Source of the DNA: Cryobacterium sinapicolor
GTDB lineage: Bacteria > Actinomycetota > Actinomycetes > Actinomycetales > Microbacteriaceae
Assembly (NCBI RefSeq): GCF_004403465.1
Contig: NZ_SOGQ01000080.1
Coordinates: 448 to 39,511, forward strand
DNA: 39,064 nucleotides
Direction: 5' to 3'
The stretch's first letter is position 1; each line of letters begins with the position of its first letter. Positions 1 to 8,343 of the stretch are shown here, in pieces. The position numbers were made by a program, and so were the translations under genes. Under the pieces are notes generated by a model, which worked only from the letters and a program-made list of their open reading frames with translations, did no database searches and was not told where the DNA came from.

Positions 1-2
1 TG

Positions 3-95
3 ATCATCCGAACCGGCACCCAGTACTGGCTCCGGCCACCGGGCGAGGTCGCCCCGGAACAGACGCTGATCGCACTGCCCAGCAAGCGGACCTGA
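3..95 (+). CDS. 3' end of an unidentified protein (partial)
   Basis: An open frame enters from the left edge and ends at TGA 93-95, giving about 30 residues that finish in IALPSKRT. The codons show the strong G/C third-position bias of the genes further along, which is why I read it as the tail of a real gene on the plus strand. The fragment contains no motif I recognise, so no function is given. The next plus-strand gene is argS, more than 1.2 kb away, so it is not part of that unit. Confidence 0.4.
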   Translation: MIRTGTQYWLRPPGEVAPEQTLIALPSKRT

Positions 96-116
96 GGCGG
101 GAGTTCGGCCTCTGGT

Positions 117-296
117 CTCGGCAGGATCGACCACCGGGACGGGAACCTTCGGAGGGCGGTGCACCGGGTCCCGGCAGGATCGACCCCCGGGGTGGGAGCC
201 TTCGGAGGGCGGCGCACTGGGATGGGAGCCTTCGGGTGGCGGTGCACCGGGTCTCGACGGGCTCGAGCACCGGGGTGGGCGGCTTCGGAGGGGCCC
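117..296. repeat. Degenerate GC-rich tandem repeat block
   Basis: This intergenic stretch is built from about four imperfect copies of one unit. Each copy carries the word CCTTCGGAGGGCGG or a near form (around 147, 200, 230 and 283), then GCACCGGGTC, then CGGCAGGATCGACC or CGACGGGCTCGAGC, then a GGGGTGGG-like stretch. The copy at 250-273 matches 22 of 24 bases of the tandem unit in the 3' end of lysA (5801-5848). The gap between the partial gene and the tRNA (96-359) holds nothing else I can support. Confidence 0.7.
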
Positions 297-359
297 TCTT
301 CGGGCCGGGCCGAGGAGTTGTTTCTCTGCGGCATCACGCGCTCGTGGTCAAGCTCAAGG

Positions 360-431
360 TGCCCCCAGGCAGATTCGAACTGCCGCCCCTGCCTCCGGAG
401 GGCAGTGCTCTATCCCCTGAGCTATGGGGGC
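360..431 (-). tRNA. tRNA-Arg (anticodon CCG)
   Basis: Read on the minus strand this folds as a standard 72-nt cloverleaf. The acceptor stem GCCCCCA pairs with TGGGGGC, the D arm is GCTC/GAGC with an 8-nt loop, the anticodon arm is CTGCC/GGCAG, and the T arm is GGCAG-TTCGAAT-CTGCC with discriminator A. The anticodon loop CTCCGGA places CCG in the anticodon, so it reads CGG arginine codons, which are common in this GC-rich genome. The 3' CCA is not encoded, because the genome continues CCT after the discriminator. A TAGTGT hexamer on the minus strand at 445-440 lies about 8 nt before the mature 5' end and is a plausible -10 element. Confidence 0.96.
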
Positions 432-439
432 CAGGGAAA

Positions 440-445
440 ACACTA
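440..445 (-). promoter_or_regulatory. Candidate -10 box of tRNA-Arg
   Basis: On the minus strand the hexamer reads TAGTGT and ends about 8 nt before the tRNA 5' end, so transcription would start close to the mature terminus. I see no convincing -35 at 17 bp. The rest of 432-609 is GC-rich spacer with no gene I can support. Confidence 0.35.
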
Positions 446-609
446 GGTTACCAGCATCCGGGCAGCCGATGTTCCGCATCGACTTCGACGGACGCGGTCG
501 AGCTCGCCCGGCACACCACCCGAACTCGACCGGAAGTGCCCAAATCGGCGGGTGCGGGCGGGCTCGGGCGGGTTCCGGCCGGTTCTGGCGAGGCGTCCGC
601 CCGGGCGTG

Positions 610-1260
610 TTACTCCAGGTTCGAGACCGCCGCGGCCACGAGCGCTTCGGCGTCGCCCGGCTCGAAAAATGCCGACGAGCCGACCGTGATCCAGTAGGTG
701 GAGGTGAAGACCTGTGCCACTCCGGTGCCGCCGGAAGCCGAGAAGTAGCCTTCAACGGCGGGTGGGGTGCCATAGGTCGGAACGATCTGGCTGGAACTGA
801 CGGCCTCGTTCGTCAGCTGTGACCGCAGCACGTCATTCGGCTGGGTCACCGAGACCTCGATGATTTCTCCGCTGGACTGATTCAGCAGTCCGCAGTTCAG
901 CCCCTTGAATTCCGCCGCCGTCTTGCCCGTTGCGATGGTCGGATCGAAATCGGGGGCGGATCCGTAGTTCGGATTGAACGAGTAGATGTCGTCGAGGGTG
1001 AGCACCTGATCGCACGACAGGGAGACCGGCGTGCCGGCCGGCGCGACGGTGGGCGTAGGGGTGGGTGTTTCAGTCGCCGCGGGTGTCGCCGTGGCGGCCG
1101 AGGAAGCTGCGGAAGTCGACGTTGCCGACGGGCTGCTCCCCGGGTTGGAACCCGATGAACAACCGGCCAGAGCCACGACGGCGACCGTGCCGGTGGCGAG
1201 GAGAAGAGTGGAGCGCAGGAGCCGTCCGCGCGGAAGTCTGGGCGAGAGGGTGTGAGTCAC
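610..1260 (-). CDS. Putative secreted lipoprotein, unknown function
   Basis: This 216-residue protein begins with a basic stretch (RLPRGRLLR), a hydrophobic segment and a lipobox LAGC with the acylated cysteine at residue 34. It should therefore be exported and tethered to the outer face of the membrane. A low-complexity Ser/Ala/Thr/Pro linker (about 36-75) follows, and then a compact domain of about 140 residues with two cysteines (SLSCDQ and GLNCGL) that could pair. The overall shape resembles small actinobacterial DUF3558-like lipoproteins, but I cannot assign a family. I chose GTG 1260 because AAGG lies about 7 nt upstream; a TTG at 1275 in the same frame lacks a ribosome site. It is transcribed divergently from argS across a 53-bp gap. 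Confidence 0.8.
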   Translation of the reverse strand: MTHTLSPRLPRGRLLRSTLLLATGTVAVVALAGCSSGSNPGSSPSATSTSAASSAATATPAATETPTPTPTVAPAGTPVSLSCDQVLTLDDIYSFNPNYGSAPDFDPTIATGKTAAEFKGLNCGLLNQSSGEIIEVSVTQPNDVLRSQLTNEAVSSSQIVPTYGTPPAVEGYFSASGGTGVAQVFTSTYWITVGSSAFFEPGDAEALVAAAVSNLE

Positions 1261-1313
1261 GCTTGACCTTACCAAGAGGGGTGTCGTTGACCGGGCCGGT
1301 AAGCTTGCTTTTC
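1261..1313. promoter_or_regulatory. Divergent promoter region, lipoprotein gene / argS
   Basis: This short gap must carry signals for both flanking genes unless promoters lie inside them. On the plus strand TTGACC at 1263-1268 resembles a -35, but no good -10 sits 16-18 bp downstream. On the minus strand the AAGG before the lipoprotein GTG is the only clear signal. The assignment rests on position rather than on strong boxes. Confidence 0.35.
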
Positions 1314-2990
1314 GTGACTCCCGCTGAGCTTTCCCAATCCCTGTTCGACCTCATCCTCCAGTTGAGCGAGCGTCGACGCGAGGCCGGAACCCCGGTGGCC
1401 GACCTCAATCTGACCGTGGCGGATGTCACGCTTGAGCGTCCGAGAAACCGTGACCACGGTGACTGGGCCTCCAGCATCGCGATGAAGATCGCCAAGCCGC
1501 TCGGCTCCACCCCGCGCGAGGTGGCCGCCGAACTGGCTGCCGGGCTGGAACAGCTTCCCGACGTGGCCTCCGTCGACGTCGCCGGACCCGGCTTCATCAA
1601 CATCCGTCTCGAGGCCGCCGCAGCGGGCGCGCTCGCCCGGACCATCGTCGACGCGGGCCCTTTCTATGGCACCGGGCACCTCTACGACGGCCTCAAGATC
1701 AACCTCGAGTTCGTCTCCGCCAACCCCACCGGCCCCATCCACATGGGCGGCGTGCGCTGGGCGGCCGTGGGCGACAGCCTCGCCCGGGTGCTGCAGGCGG
1801 AGGGCGCTGACGTCACCCGTGAGTACTACTTCAATGACCACGGCTCGCAGATCGACCGCTTCGCCCGCAGCGTGCTCGCCGGTTACCTGGGCGAGCCCAC
1901 CCCTGAAGACGGCTACGGCGGCGCCTACATCGGCGACATCGCCGACCAGGTCGTGGCCAGCCACGCGGGCGACATCGCCGTCCTGTCCCGCGTGGAGCAG
2001 CAGGAAGTGTTCCGCAGCGTCGGCGTCGACTTGATGTTCACGGAGATCAAGGAGAAGCTGCACGGCTTCGGGGTGGACTTCGACGTCTACTTCCACGAAG
2101 ACTCCCTGCACGAGTCCGGCGCTGTCAACCGGGCCATCGAACGGCTGCGCGAACAGGGCCACATCTTCGAGGAAGACGGGGCCATCTGGCTACGCACGAC
2201 CACGTTCGGCGATGATCGCGACCGCGTCATCATCCGTTCCAACGGTGAACCGGCCTACATCTCCGGCGACCTCGGCTATTACCTCGACAAGCGCGAGCGG
2301 GGCTTCGACCAGAACCTGATCATGCTCGGCGCCGACCACCACGGCTATGTCGGCCGCATGATGGCCATGGTCGAGGCGTTCGGCGACGTGCCCGGCGTCA
2401 ACCTGCAGATCCTGATCGGTCAGATGGTCAACCTGCTCAAGGGCGGCGAACCCGTCCGAATGAGCAAGCGCGCCGGCACGATCGTCACCCTCGACGACCT
2501 CGTCGACGCCGTCGGCGTGGACGCCGGTCGCTACTCCCTGGTGCGCTCGAGCAGCGACACCCAGCTCGACATCGACCTCGACCTGCTCGGCAAGCGCACC
2601 AACGAAAACCCGGTCTTCTACGTGCAGTACGCCCACGCCCGCACCTGCTCGGTCGCCCGCAACGCTGCCGCCGCCGGCGTGGAACGCACCGCGTTCGCCC
2701 CGGAACTGCTCACCCACGACAGCGAGTCGGCTCTGCTCGGCGTGCTGCAGGAATACCCGCGAGTCGTCGCACAGGCCGCCGAACTGCGCGAGCCCCACCG
2801 CATCGCCCGCTACATCGAAGAGGTCGCCGGCTATTACCACCGCTGGTACGACAACTGCCGGGTGATCCCGCTCGGCGATGAACCGATCACCGATCTGCAC
2901 CGCACCCGTCTCTGGCTCAACGACGCGACCGGTCAGGTCATCCGCAATGGCCTCGGCCTGCTCGGCGTCTCCGCACCGGAACGCATGTAG
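1314..2990 (+). CDS. argS: Arginyl-tRNA synthetase
   Basis: Cytoplasmic class I aminoacyl-tRNA synthetase that charges tRNA-Arg with arginine using ATP. The 558-residue length is normal for the family. An N-terminal tRNA-recognition domain (about 1-105) precedes the Rossmann catalytic core. The first signature is [11 protein letters not shown], with HMGG at 143-146, and the second is MSKR at 383-386, the relaxed KMSKS form typical of ArgRS. The C-terminal anticodon-binding helical domain contains YVQYAHAR and ends in the family-typical position with [12 protein letters not shown] 1314 gives the expected N-terminus ([12 protein letters not shown]); the frame is open further upstream, but that stretch overlaps the divergent promoter. 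The DUF2993 gene starts 2 nt after the stop, so the two are probably co-transcribed. Confidence 0.97.
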   Translation: MTPAELSQSLFDLILQLSERRREAGTPVADLNLTVADVTLERPRNRDHGDWASSIAMKIAKPLGSTPREVAAELAAGLEQLPDVASVDVAGPGFINIRLEAAAAGALARTIVDAGPFYGTGHLYDGLKINLEFVSANPTGPIHMGGVRWAAVGDSLARVLQAEGADVTREYYFNDHGSQIDRFARSVLAGYLGEPTPEDGYGGAYIGDIADQVVASHAGDIAVLSRVEQQEVFRSVGVDLMFTEIKEKLHGFGVDFDVYFHEDSLHESGAVNRAIERLREQGHIFEEDGAIWLRTTTFGDDRDRVIIRSNGEPAYISGDLGYYLDKRERGFDQNLIMLGADHHGYVGRMMAMVEAFGDVPGVNLQILIGQMVNLLKGGEPVRMSKRAGTIVTLDDLVDAVGVDAGRYSLVRSSSDTQLDIDLDLLGKRTNENPVFYVQYAHARTCSVARNAAAAGVERTAFAPELLTHDSESALLGVLQEYPRVVAQAAELREPHRIARYIEEVAGYYHRWYDNCRVIPLGDEPITDLHRTRLWLNDATGQVIRNGLGLLGVSAPERM

Positions 2991-2992
2991 GG

Positions 2993-3772
2993 GTGGACGC
3001 GTCCGCTCGAAAATCCCGGCGCCGCGGCCTCGGCGCATTCGTCGTCACAGGCCTGGTCGTGCTCGGCCTGGTCGCAGTGTTCTTCTTCATCGACGGTGGG
3101 CTGCGCGGCTACGCCGAGGACCAGATCGAGCAGGAGATCGCCGCGAACCTTCCCGACACCGTGACCGGAGACGTGGCCGTCTCCATCGGCGGATTGTCGG
3201 TCATCGCCCAGTACCTTGGTGGCAGCTTCGACCGGGTGGCCCTGGAATCCGGCGCCCTGACCGTGGACGGCGTGCCGGCATCCGTGCACGTGGTGGCGAC
3301 GGATGTCCCACTCGACCAGTCGGAGCCCGTCGGCGACCTGCGCGGCATCATCGACCTCGAGCCCGACGCCCTCAACACGCTGCTGGCCCAGGCGCTGCCG
3401 AACGACGCCCCCGACGCCAGCGTGGCACTCGGGCAGGGCGAGATCAGCTACAGCGGCGACCTCGAGGTGCTCGGTTTCCCGATCGGCTACCGCGCCTCGG
3501 CGACGCCGAGCGTCGACGCCGACGCGCTGTTGCTCACGCCGAGCGGCGCCAGCGTTACCTCCGGCGGCGGCAGCATCGACGCCGGCAACTTTCTCTCGCT
3601 CGTGCTGGGTGAGGAACCGCTCCGCATCTGCGTGGCCCAGTACCTCCCCGAGGGGGTCAACCTGGCCGGGGTGAACGTGACGCCAGAGCGCGCGCGGCTC
3701 ACGCTGCAATCGAGCGCGTTGACGCTCGGCCGGGAGTCGCTGACGACCCTCGGCAGCTGCAGCAACGGTTGA
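2993..3772 (+). CDS. DUF2993 (LmeA-like) membrane-anchored protein
   Basis: A 259-residue protein with a basic N-terminus (RKSRRRG), one transmembrane segment at about 13-34 and an extracytoplasmic domain. The pattern DGGLRGYAEDQIEQEI after the anchor, followed by repeated beta-rich segments (SIGGLSVIAQYLGGSFDRVAL, then LEVLGFPIGYRA), fits DUF2993. That family includes mycobacterial LmeA, a phospholipid-binding envelope protein implicated in lipomannan elongation. A role in envelope lipid handling is inferred from the family only. It starts at GTG 2993 directly behind the argS stop with no clear ribosome site of its own, suggesting translational coupling. A lone CVAQYLPEGV segment near the C-terminus keeps one cysteine, and the final LGSC adds a second. 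Confidence 0.8.
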   Translation: MDASARKSRRRGLGAFVVTGLVVLGLVAVFFFIDGGLRGYAEDQIEQEIAANLPDTVTGDVAVSIGGLSVIAQYLGGSFDRVALESGALTVDGVPASVHVVATDVPLDQSEPVGDLRGIIDLEPDALNTLLAQALPNDAPDASVALGQGEISYSGDLEVLGFPIGYRASATPSVDADALLLTPSGASVTSGGGSIDAGNFLSLVLGEEPLRICVAQYLPEGVNLAGVNVTPERARLTLQSSALTLGRESLTTLGSCSNG

Positions 3773-3849
3773 GCCGTGAACGGGGCCGGCCGCGACCGAC
3801 CTGATCGCGACTCGCTCGTGAACACTGCGGACTGTGACCAAACCGGGGC

Positions 3850-3878
3850 CTGACACGACGCCCGCGGGGTCGTACGCT
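3850..3878 (+). promoter_or_regulatory. Sigma-70-type promoter of the 94-residue protein gene
   Basis: CTGACA at 3850-3855 and TACGCT at 3873-3878 are separated by exactly 17 bp, a good housekeeping promoter for a high-GC actinobacterium. The start of transcription would fall near 3885. That leaves a leader of about 38 nt that carries the GAGGAGG ribosome site before ATG 3923. Confidence 0.6.
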
Positions 3879-3922
3879 GAGGGAGTGCGCCCGTCGCGCA
3901 TTCGCCTGGTTGAGGAGGCACC

Positions 3923-4207
3923 ATGATTCTGCGCATTCAACATCCCGTGCCCGACTATGACCGGTGGAAACGCGCCTTCGACCTGGACCCGGCCGATCGC
4001 CGCGGATCCGGGGTGATCCGCTACACGATCCTCCGCTCGGTGACGGATCCGAACTTCGTCATGATCGACCTGGAACTGGGCACGATCCGGGAGGCGGAGA
4101 AGATGCTGCTCAAGATGCGGCGCATCTGGAGCAGCAGCGGCTCGACTGTCATGATCGACCCGGAGGCCTGGATCGTCGACGTGGCCGAAACCGCCGAGCT
4201 GGACTGA
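3923..4207 (+). CDS. Small conserved protein, dimeric alpha/beta-barrel-like
   Basis: A 94-residue cytoplasmic protein with a strong GAGGAGG ribosome site 5-8 nt before ATG. The opening MILRIQHPVPDYDRWKRAFD and the later beta strands (VIRYTILRSV, NFVMIDLEL, STVMIDPEAW) around helices resemble the ferredoxin-like folds of antibiotic-biosynthesis-monooxygenase or stress-responsive barrel proteins, where 'W...F' after a proline-tyrosine pair is common. I can see no catalytic residue set, and the biological role is unknown. It has its own promoter and sits alone between the argS unit and the lysA operon. Aspartates and arginines dominate, and there is no signal peptide. Confidence 0.75.
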   Translation: MILRIQHPVPDYDRWKRAFDLDPADRRGSGVIRYTILRSVTDPNFVMIDLELGTIREAEKMLLKMRRIWSSSGSTVMIDPEAWIVDVAETAELD

Positions 4208-4409
4208 TCCGCAGGCCGCACCGGCCGCGCAGCCCGCCGCGCAGCGGGGCGTAACGCGATTCGGCGCTCACAGCGGCGTTCGCTACACTCAGGGCACGTC
4301 CCCGGTACGCAACCGAAGGCATCCTTTTCACTGGCTTCAGGGACCAATCCGGGTTCGCTCGCCACTTTAGTGAGACACCCACTCGACATTTCCCGTGAGG
4401 TTTTCACCC
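4208..4409 (+). promoter_or_regulatory. lysA operon promoter and long leader
   Basis: TACACT at 4284-4289 is a good -10 box, with only a weak -35 (TTCGGC at 4260-4265, 18-bp spacer). This leaves a leader of about 115 nt before lysA, long enough for regulation. I looked for a lysine riboswitch, a T-box and a threonine-rich leader peptide and recognise none. Small pairing stretches exist (GGGACCAATCC, CACTTTAGTG) but no stem is convincing. GAGG at 4397-4400 is the lysA ribosome site. Confidence 0.5.
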
Positions 4410-5888
4410 GTGGCCACCAACCCGCTCGCCCCCGACTGGCTCCGCCTGCCCGACGACGCCAACGTGCTCGCCGACGGTCTCTGGCCAGCCACCATCGACC
4501 GCAGCACTCAGGGGGAGCTCACCATCGGCGGCTGCACCGCGTCCGCGCTGGCCGCCGAATTCGGCACTCCTCTCTACCTGGTCGACGAGACGGATGCGCG
4601 CGCCCGCGCATCCTCGCTCCGCGCCGCCTTCGAGGCCGAATTCGCCCGCATCGGTACGAGCGTTCACATCTACTACGCGGGCAAGGCGTTCCTGTCCACC
4701 GAGATCGCCCGCTGGATGCTGGCAGAGGGTCTCAACATCGACATCTGCAGCGGCGGCGAACTCGCTGTCGCGCTGGCGGCCGGCAGCCCGCCGAACCGGC
4801 TCGGCTATCACGGCAACAACAAGTCCCTGGCCGAGATCGACGAGGCCTGCCGCGTCGGCGTCGGCACCATCGTGATCGACAGCCCCGTCGAGATCGGCCG
4901 GGTCGCCGCGGCCGCCGCCCGGCACGGCATCGTGCAGGGCGTGCGACTGCGCGTGAACAGCGGCGTGCACGCGCACACCCACGCATTCCTCGCCACGGCG
5001 CACGAAGACCAGAAGTTCGGCGTGACCCTCGACGACGCCGCGACCCTGGTCGGCCGCATCCGGGACGAGCCGAGCCTCAGCTTCCGCGGTCTGCACTGCC
5101 ACATCGGCTCGCAGATCTTCGGCACCGACGGCTTCGCCGAATCCGCGTCGCGCCTCCTCGCCGTGCACGCCGCCCTGCTCGCCGACGGTCCCGTTCCCGA
5201 GCTGAACCTCGGCGGCGGCTTCGGCATCGCCTACACGTCCGCCGACAACCCCACCCCGATCGGCGAACTCGCGGCCAGTCTGGCCGACATCGTCGCCGCG
5301 GAATGCGGCGCGCGAGGCATCCCGATTCCCGTGGTCGCCTTCGAGCCGGGACGCTACATCATCGGCCCGGCCGGAATCACGCTCTACGAGGTCGGCACCA
5401 CCAAAGCCGTCGACGTGGCCGGCAACCCGCGCCTCTACGTCAGCGTCGACGGCGGCATGAGCGACAACGCCCGCCCCGCCCTCTACGGCGCCGACTACAC
5501 CGTGCGGCTCGCCGGCCGGGTGTCGACCGCCGAGCCGGTGCTGGTGCGCATCGCAGGCAAGCACTGCGAGAGCGGCGACATCCTGGTCGACGCCGATTAC
5601 CTGCCCGGCGACGTCGCCCCGGGCGACCTGGTGGCCATCGCGGCCACCGGCGCCTACTGCTGGTCGCTGTCGAACAACTACAACTTCCTCGGCCGGCCGG
5701 CCGTGATCGCGGTGGCCGACGGCATCCCACGGATGCTCGTGCGCGGCGAGACCATCGCCGACCTGCTCGCCCGCGACACCGGCGTCTCGGTCCCGGTCCC
5801 GGTCTCGACCGGCTCGACCACCGGGGTCTCGACCGGCTTGACCACCGCAGGCTCGACCACCGATCTACCGAAGGAACCCGCCCGATGA
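4410..5888 (+). CDS. lysA: Diaminopimelate decarboxylase with repeat-derived tail
   Basis: PLP-dependent fold III decarboxylase that turns meso-diaminopimelate into L-lysine, the last step of lysine synthesis. The PLP-binding lysine is K92 in YYAGKAF. HIGSQ begins at H231, the phosphate-binding glycines are LGGGFGI, and EPGRYIIGPAG and the C386 of CESGD lie in the substrate pocket. GAYCWSLSNNYNF near the C-terminus supplies the conserved tyrosine. GTG 4410 was chosen because GAGG lies 9 nt upstream; GTG 4395 is in frame but lacks a site. The 492-residue length is slightly long because the last 30 residues (VPVSTGSTTGVSTGLTTA and on) come from a tandem 24-bp DNA repeat. The stop overlaps the hom start by 4 nt (ATGA). 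Confidence 0.97.
   Translation: MATNPLAPDWLRLPDDANVLADGLWPATIDRSTQGELTIGGCTASALAAEFGTPLYLVDETDARARASSLRAAFEAEFARIGTSVHIYYAGKAFLSTEIARWMLAEGLNIDICSGGELAVALAAGSPPNRLGYHGNNKSLAEIDEACRVGVGTIVIDSPVEIGRVAAAAARHGIVQGVRLRVNSGVHAHTHAFLATAHEDQKFGVTLDDAATLVGRIRDEPSLSFRGLHCHIGSQIFGTDGFAESASRLLAVHAALLADGPVPELNLGGGFGIAYTSADNPTPIGELAASLADIVAAECGARGIPIPVVAFEPGRYIIGPAGITLYEVGTTKAVDVAGNPRLYVSVDGGMSDNARPALYGADYTVRLAGRVSTAEPVLVRIAGKHCESGDILVDADYLPGDVAPGDLVAIAATGAYCWSLSNNYNFLGRPAVIAVADGIPRMLVRGETIADLLARDTGVSVPVPVSTGSTTGVSTGLTTAGSTTDLPKEPAR
5801..5861 (+). repeat. 24-bp tandem repeat inside the 3' end of lysA
   Basis: Two full 24-bp units (5801-5824 and 5825-5848) and a half unit (5849-5861) each begin with GGTCTCGACC, or its tail, and end in CTCGACCACC or CTTGACCACC. 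They translate as VSTGSTTG, VSTGLTTA and GSTTD. The same 24-bp word occurs with two changes in the intergenic block at 250-273, so this looks like an intergenic dispersed repeat that was captured in frame. Confidence 0.8.
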
Positions 5889-7222
5889 TCGAATACCGCA
5901 ATCTGCGCGTCGCCCTGCTCGGCGGCGGCTCCGTCGGCGCCCAGGTCGCCCGCCTGCTGCTCGAAAACAGTGAAGAACTCGCCAACCGGGTCGGCGCGAG
6001 CCTCGAGCTCGTCGGCATCCTGGTGCGCGACCTCGACGCCGAGCGCACCGTCGACCTGCCCCGCGAGCTGTTCACCACCGACGCCGAGACCCTGATTCTC
6101 GGCGCCGACGTCGTGATCGAGTTGATGGGCGGCATCGAGCCCGCGCGCGCACACATCCTGATGGCGATCAATTCCGGGGCGGATGTCGTCACCGCCAATA
6201 AGGCGCTGCTCGCCACCCATGGGCCCGAACTCTTCGCCGCCGCCGACCAGGTCGGCGCGCAGCTCAAGTACGAGGCCGCCGTGGCCGGTGCGATCCCGAT
6301 CGTTCGGCCGCTCGGCGAGAGCCTCGGCGGTGACCAGGTCAACCGCATCCTCGGCATCGTGAACGGCACTACCAACTTCATCCTCGACCGGATGGACACC
6401 GAGGGGGACACCCTCAAGGAGGCGCTCGCCCTCGCCACCGACCTGGGCTACGCCGAGGCCGACCCGACCGCCGACATCGGCGGCTACGACGCGGCACAGA
6501 AGGCGGCCATTCTCGCCAGCCTCGCCTTCCACACGACCGTGCCGCTCGCATCCGTCTACCGTGAGGGCATCACCGCCATCACTCCGGCGCAGATCGAATC
6601 GGCCCGCAAGGCCGGCTACGTCGTGAAGCTGCTCGCCATCTGCGAACGCCTCGTCGACGCCGAAACCGGCCAGGAGGGCGTCTCCGCCCGGGTCTACCCG
6701 GCCATGGTGCACCGCAGCCACCCGCTCGCCTCCGTGCACGGCGCCAACAACGCGGTCTTCGTCGAAGCGGAATCGGCCGGCAGTCTGATGTTCTACGGCG
6801 CCGGGGCCGGGGGGGTGGAGACGGCGTCCGCCGTGCTCGGCGACCTCGTGTCCCTGGCCCGCCGCCACATCGCCGGCGGCCCCGGCGTTCCCGCGTCCCA
6901 GCACGCCGACCTGCCCGTCTTGGACATCGGCCGGATCGTCACGCGCTACGCCGTCACCCTCGAAGTGACCGACGAGCCCGGCGTGCTCGCCACGCTCGCC
7001 AGCGTGTTCAGCGACCACGGCGTGTCCCTGGCCCTGGTCGAACAGTCAATGACGCCGGCCCAGCCGGGCACCGCGAGTCGCTCCGCCGTCTCCGCCACGG
7101 CTACCCTAGTGATCGGAACGCACGAGGCCACGGAGGCGGCCCTGGCCGCCACCGTGACAGACCTCGCCGCGAACAGATTTGTCACCAATGTCGCATCCGT
7201 TTTGAGAGTTGAAGGAGCCTGA
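5885..7222 (+). CDS. hom: Homoserine dehydrogenase with ACT domain
   Basis: Reduces aspartate semialdehyde to homoserine with NAD(P)H, the branch point toward threonine, isoleucine and methionine. The 445-residue protein starts with a Rossmann nucleotide-binding loop (ALLGGGSVGAQ, about 10-20). VTANKALLA and VNGTTNFIL mark the catalytic domain, and GYAEADPTADIGGYDAAQKAAILA is the conserved helix that carries the catalytic lysine and acidic residues. The C-terminal region from about residue 355 (YAVTLEVTDEPGVLATLASVF) is an ACT domain, which in actinobacterial Hom senses threonine, so feedback inhibition is expected. The ATG lies within the lysA stop (ATGA overlap), so translation is coupled; the last base of its stop is the first base of thrC. 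Confidence 0.97.
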   Translation: MIEYRNLRVALLGGGSVGAQVARLLLENSEELANRVGASLELVGILVRDLDAERTVDLPRELFTTDAETLILGADVVIELMGGIEPARAHILMAINSGADVVTANKALLATHGPELFAAADQVGAQLKYEAAVAGAIPIVRPLGESLGGDQVNRILGIVNGTTNFILDRMDTEGDTLKEALALATDLGYAEADPTADIGGYDAAQKAAILASLAFHTTVPLASVYREGITAITPAQIESARKAGYVVKLLAICERLVDAETGQEGVSARVYPAMVHRSHPLASVHGANNAVFVEAESAGSLMFYGAGAGGVETASAVLGDLVSLARRHIAGGPGVPASQHADLPVLDIGRIVTRYAVTLEVTDEPGVLATLASVFSDHGVSLALVEQSMTPAQPGTASRSAVSATATLVIGTHEATEAALAATVTDLAANRFVTNVASVLRVEGA

Positions 7223-8343
7223 TGTCCAGCGAACGAGAGACTCTGCCGAAACCAGCCGTGAAGACGGCTTCCCGGCAGTGGCGCGGCGTGCTGCGCGAGT
7301 ACGCGGACCGCCTCAACATCACGCTTGAAACGCCGATCATCACGCTCGGCGAAGGTGGCACGCCGCTGATTCCCGCTCCGGCGCTTTCCGCGCGCACGGG
7401 GGCGAAGGTGTGGATCAAGTACGAGGGTATGAACCCGACCGGTTCCTTCAAGGACCGCGGCATGACGATGGCCATCTCCAAGGCCGTCGAGGACGGTGCC
7501 AAGGCCGTCATCTGCGCGTCCACCGGCAACACCTCCGCGTCAGCCGCCGCTTACGCGACCCACGCCGGCATCCAGGCCGTCGTGCTGGTGCCCGAGGGCA
7601 AGATCGCCATGGGCAAGCTCAGCCAGGCCATCGCGCACAACGCGCAGCTGCTGCAGGTGCAGGGCAACTTCGACGACTGCCTCGACATCGCCCGCGACCT
7701 TTCCGCGAACTACCCCGTGCACCTGGTCAACTCCGTCAACCCGGACCGGATCGAGGGCCAGAAGACGGCCGCCTTCGAGGTCGTCGAGGTGCTGGAAGAC
7801 GCTCCGGACATCCACATCGTCCCCGTCGGCAACGCGGGCAACTACACCGCCTACACGCGCGGCTACACCGAAGAGCTCGAGCGCGGCGCCACCAGCAAGC
7901 TGCCGCGCATGTTCGGGTTCCAGGCTTCCGGCAGCGCGCCGATCGTGCTCGGCCACCGCGTCGACCACCCGGAGACCATCGCCAGCGCCATCCGCATCGG
8001 CAACCCGGCCTCGTGGGACCTCGCCCTCGCCGCCCGCACCCTGACCGACGGCTACTTCGGCGCGATCAGCGACGACAAGATCCTCGAGGCCTACCGCATC
8101 CTGTCGGCCGAGGTCGGCATCTTCGTCGAGCCGGCCTCCGCGATCAGCGTCGCGGGCCTGCTCGAACGCGCCGAGGCCGGGCTCATCCCGTCCGGATCCA
8201 CCGTGGTGCTCACGGTCACCGGCCACGGCCTGAAGGACCCGCAGTGGGCACTCCGCACCGCGGACGGCTCCGACGTGAAACCGACCATCGTGCCCGTCGA
8301 CACCGCCGAAATCGCCAGCGTCCTCGGGCTGGTGCAGAAGTGA
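7222..8343 (+). CDS. thrC: Threonine synthase
   Basis: PLP-dependent fold II enzyme that converts O-phosphohomoserine to threonine. The 373-residue size matches the short (plant and actinobacterial) ThrC class. The PLP-binding lysine is K77 in NPTGSFKDRGM. The glycine/serine-rich STGNTSASAAAYA follows, and the phosphate-binding loop VGNAGNYTAY lies around residue 205. The N-terminus is about 20 residues longer than usual before HQWRG-like SRQWRGVLREYADR, but the strong GAAGGAG at 7211-7217 is correctly spaced for ATG 7222, so I keep it. It overlaps hom by one base and thrB by four (GTGA). Together these order the threonine branch in pathway-unit form with coupled translation. Confidence 0.97.
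   Translation: MSSERETLPKPAVKTASRQWRGVLREYADRLNITLETPIITLGEGGTPLIPAPALSARTGAKVWIKYEGMNPTGSFKDRGMTMAISKAVEDGAKAVICASTGNTSASAAAYATHAGIQAVVLVPEGKIAMGKLSQAIAHNAQLLQVQGNFDDCLDIARDLSANYPVHLVNSVNPDRIEGQKTAAFEVVEVLEDAPDIHIVPVGNAGNYTAYTRGYTEELERGATSKLPRMFGFQASGSAPIVLGHRVDHPETIASAIRIGNPASWDLALAARTLTDGYFGAISDDKILEAYRILSAEVGIFVEPASAISVAGLLERAEAGLIPSGSTVVLTVTGHGLKDPQWALRTADGSDVKPTIVPVDTAEIASVLGLVQK

Noticed and set aside
4290..4409. Lysine riboswitch or T-box before lysA
   Set aside because: No conserved lysine-riboswitch core, specifier loop or T-box sequence could be found.
4370..5884. A very long open frame running across lysA in the phase of hom
   Set aside because: Its translation is Arg/Pro/His-rich and unlike any family until the true hom start at 5885. 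It is the usual stop-poor shadow frame in GC-rich DNA, and lysA fully explains the region.
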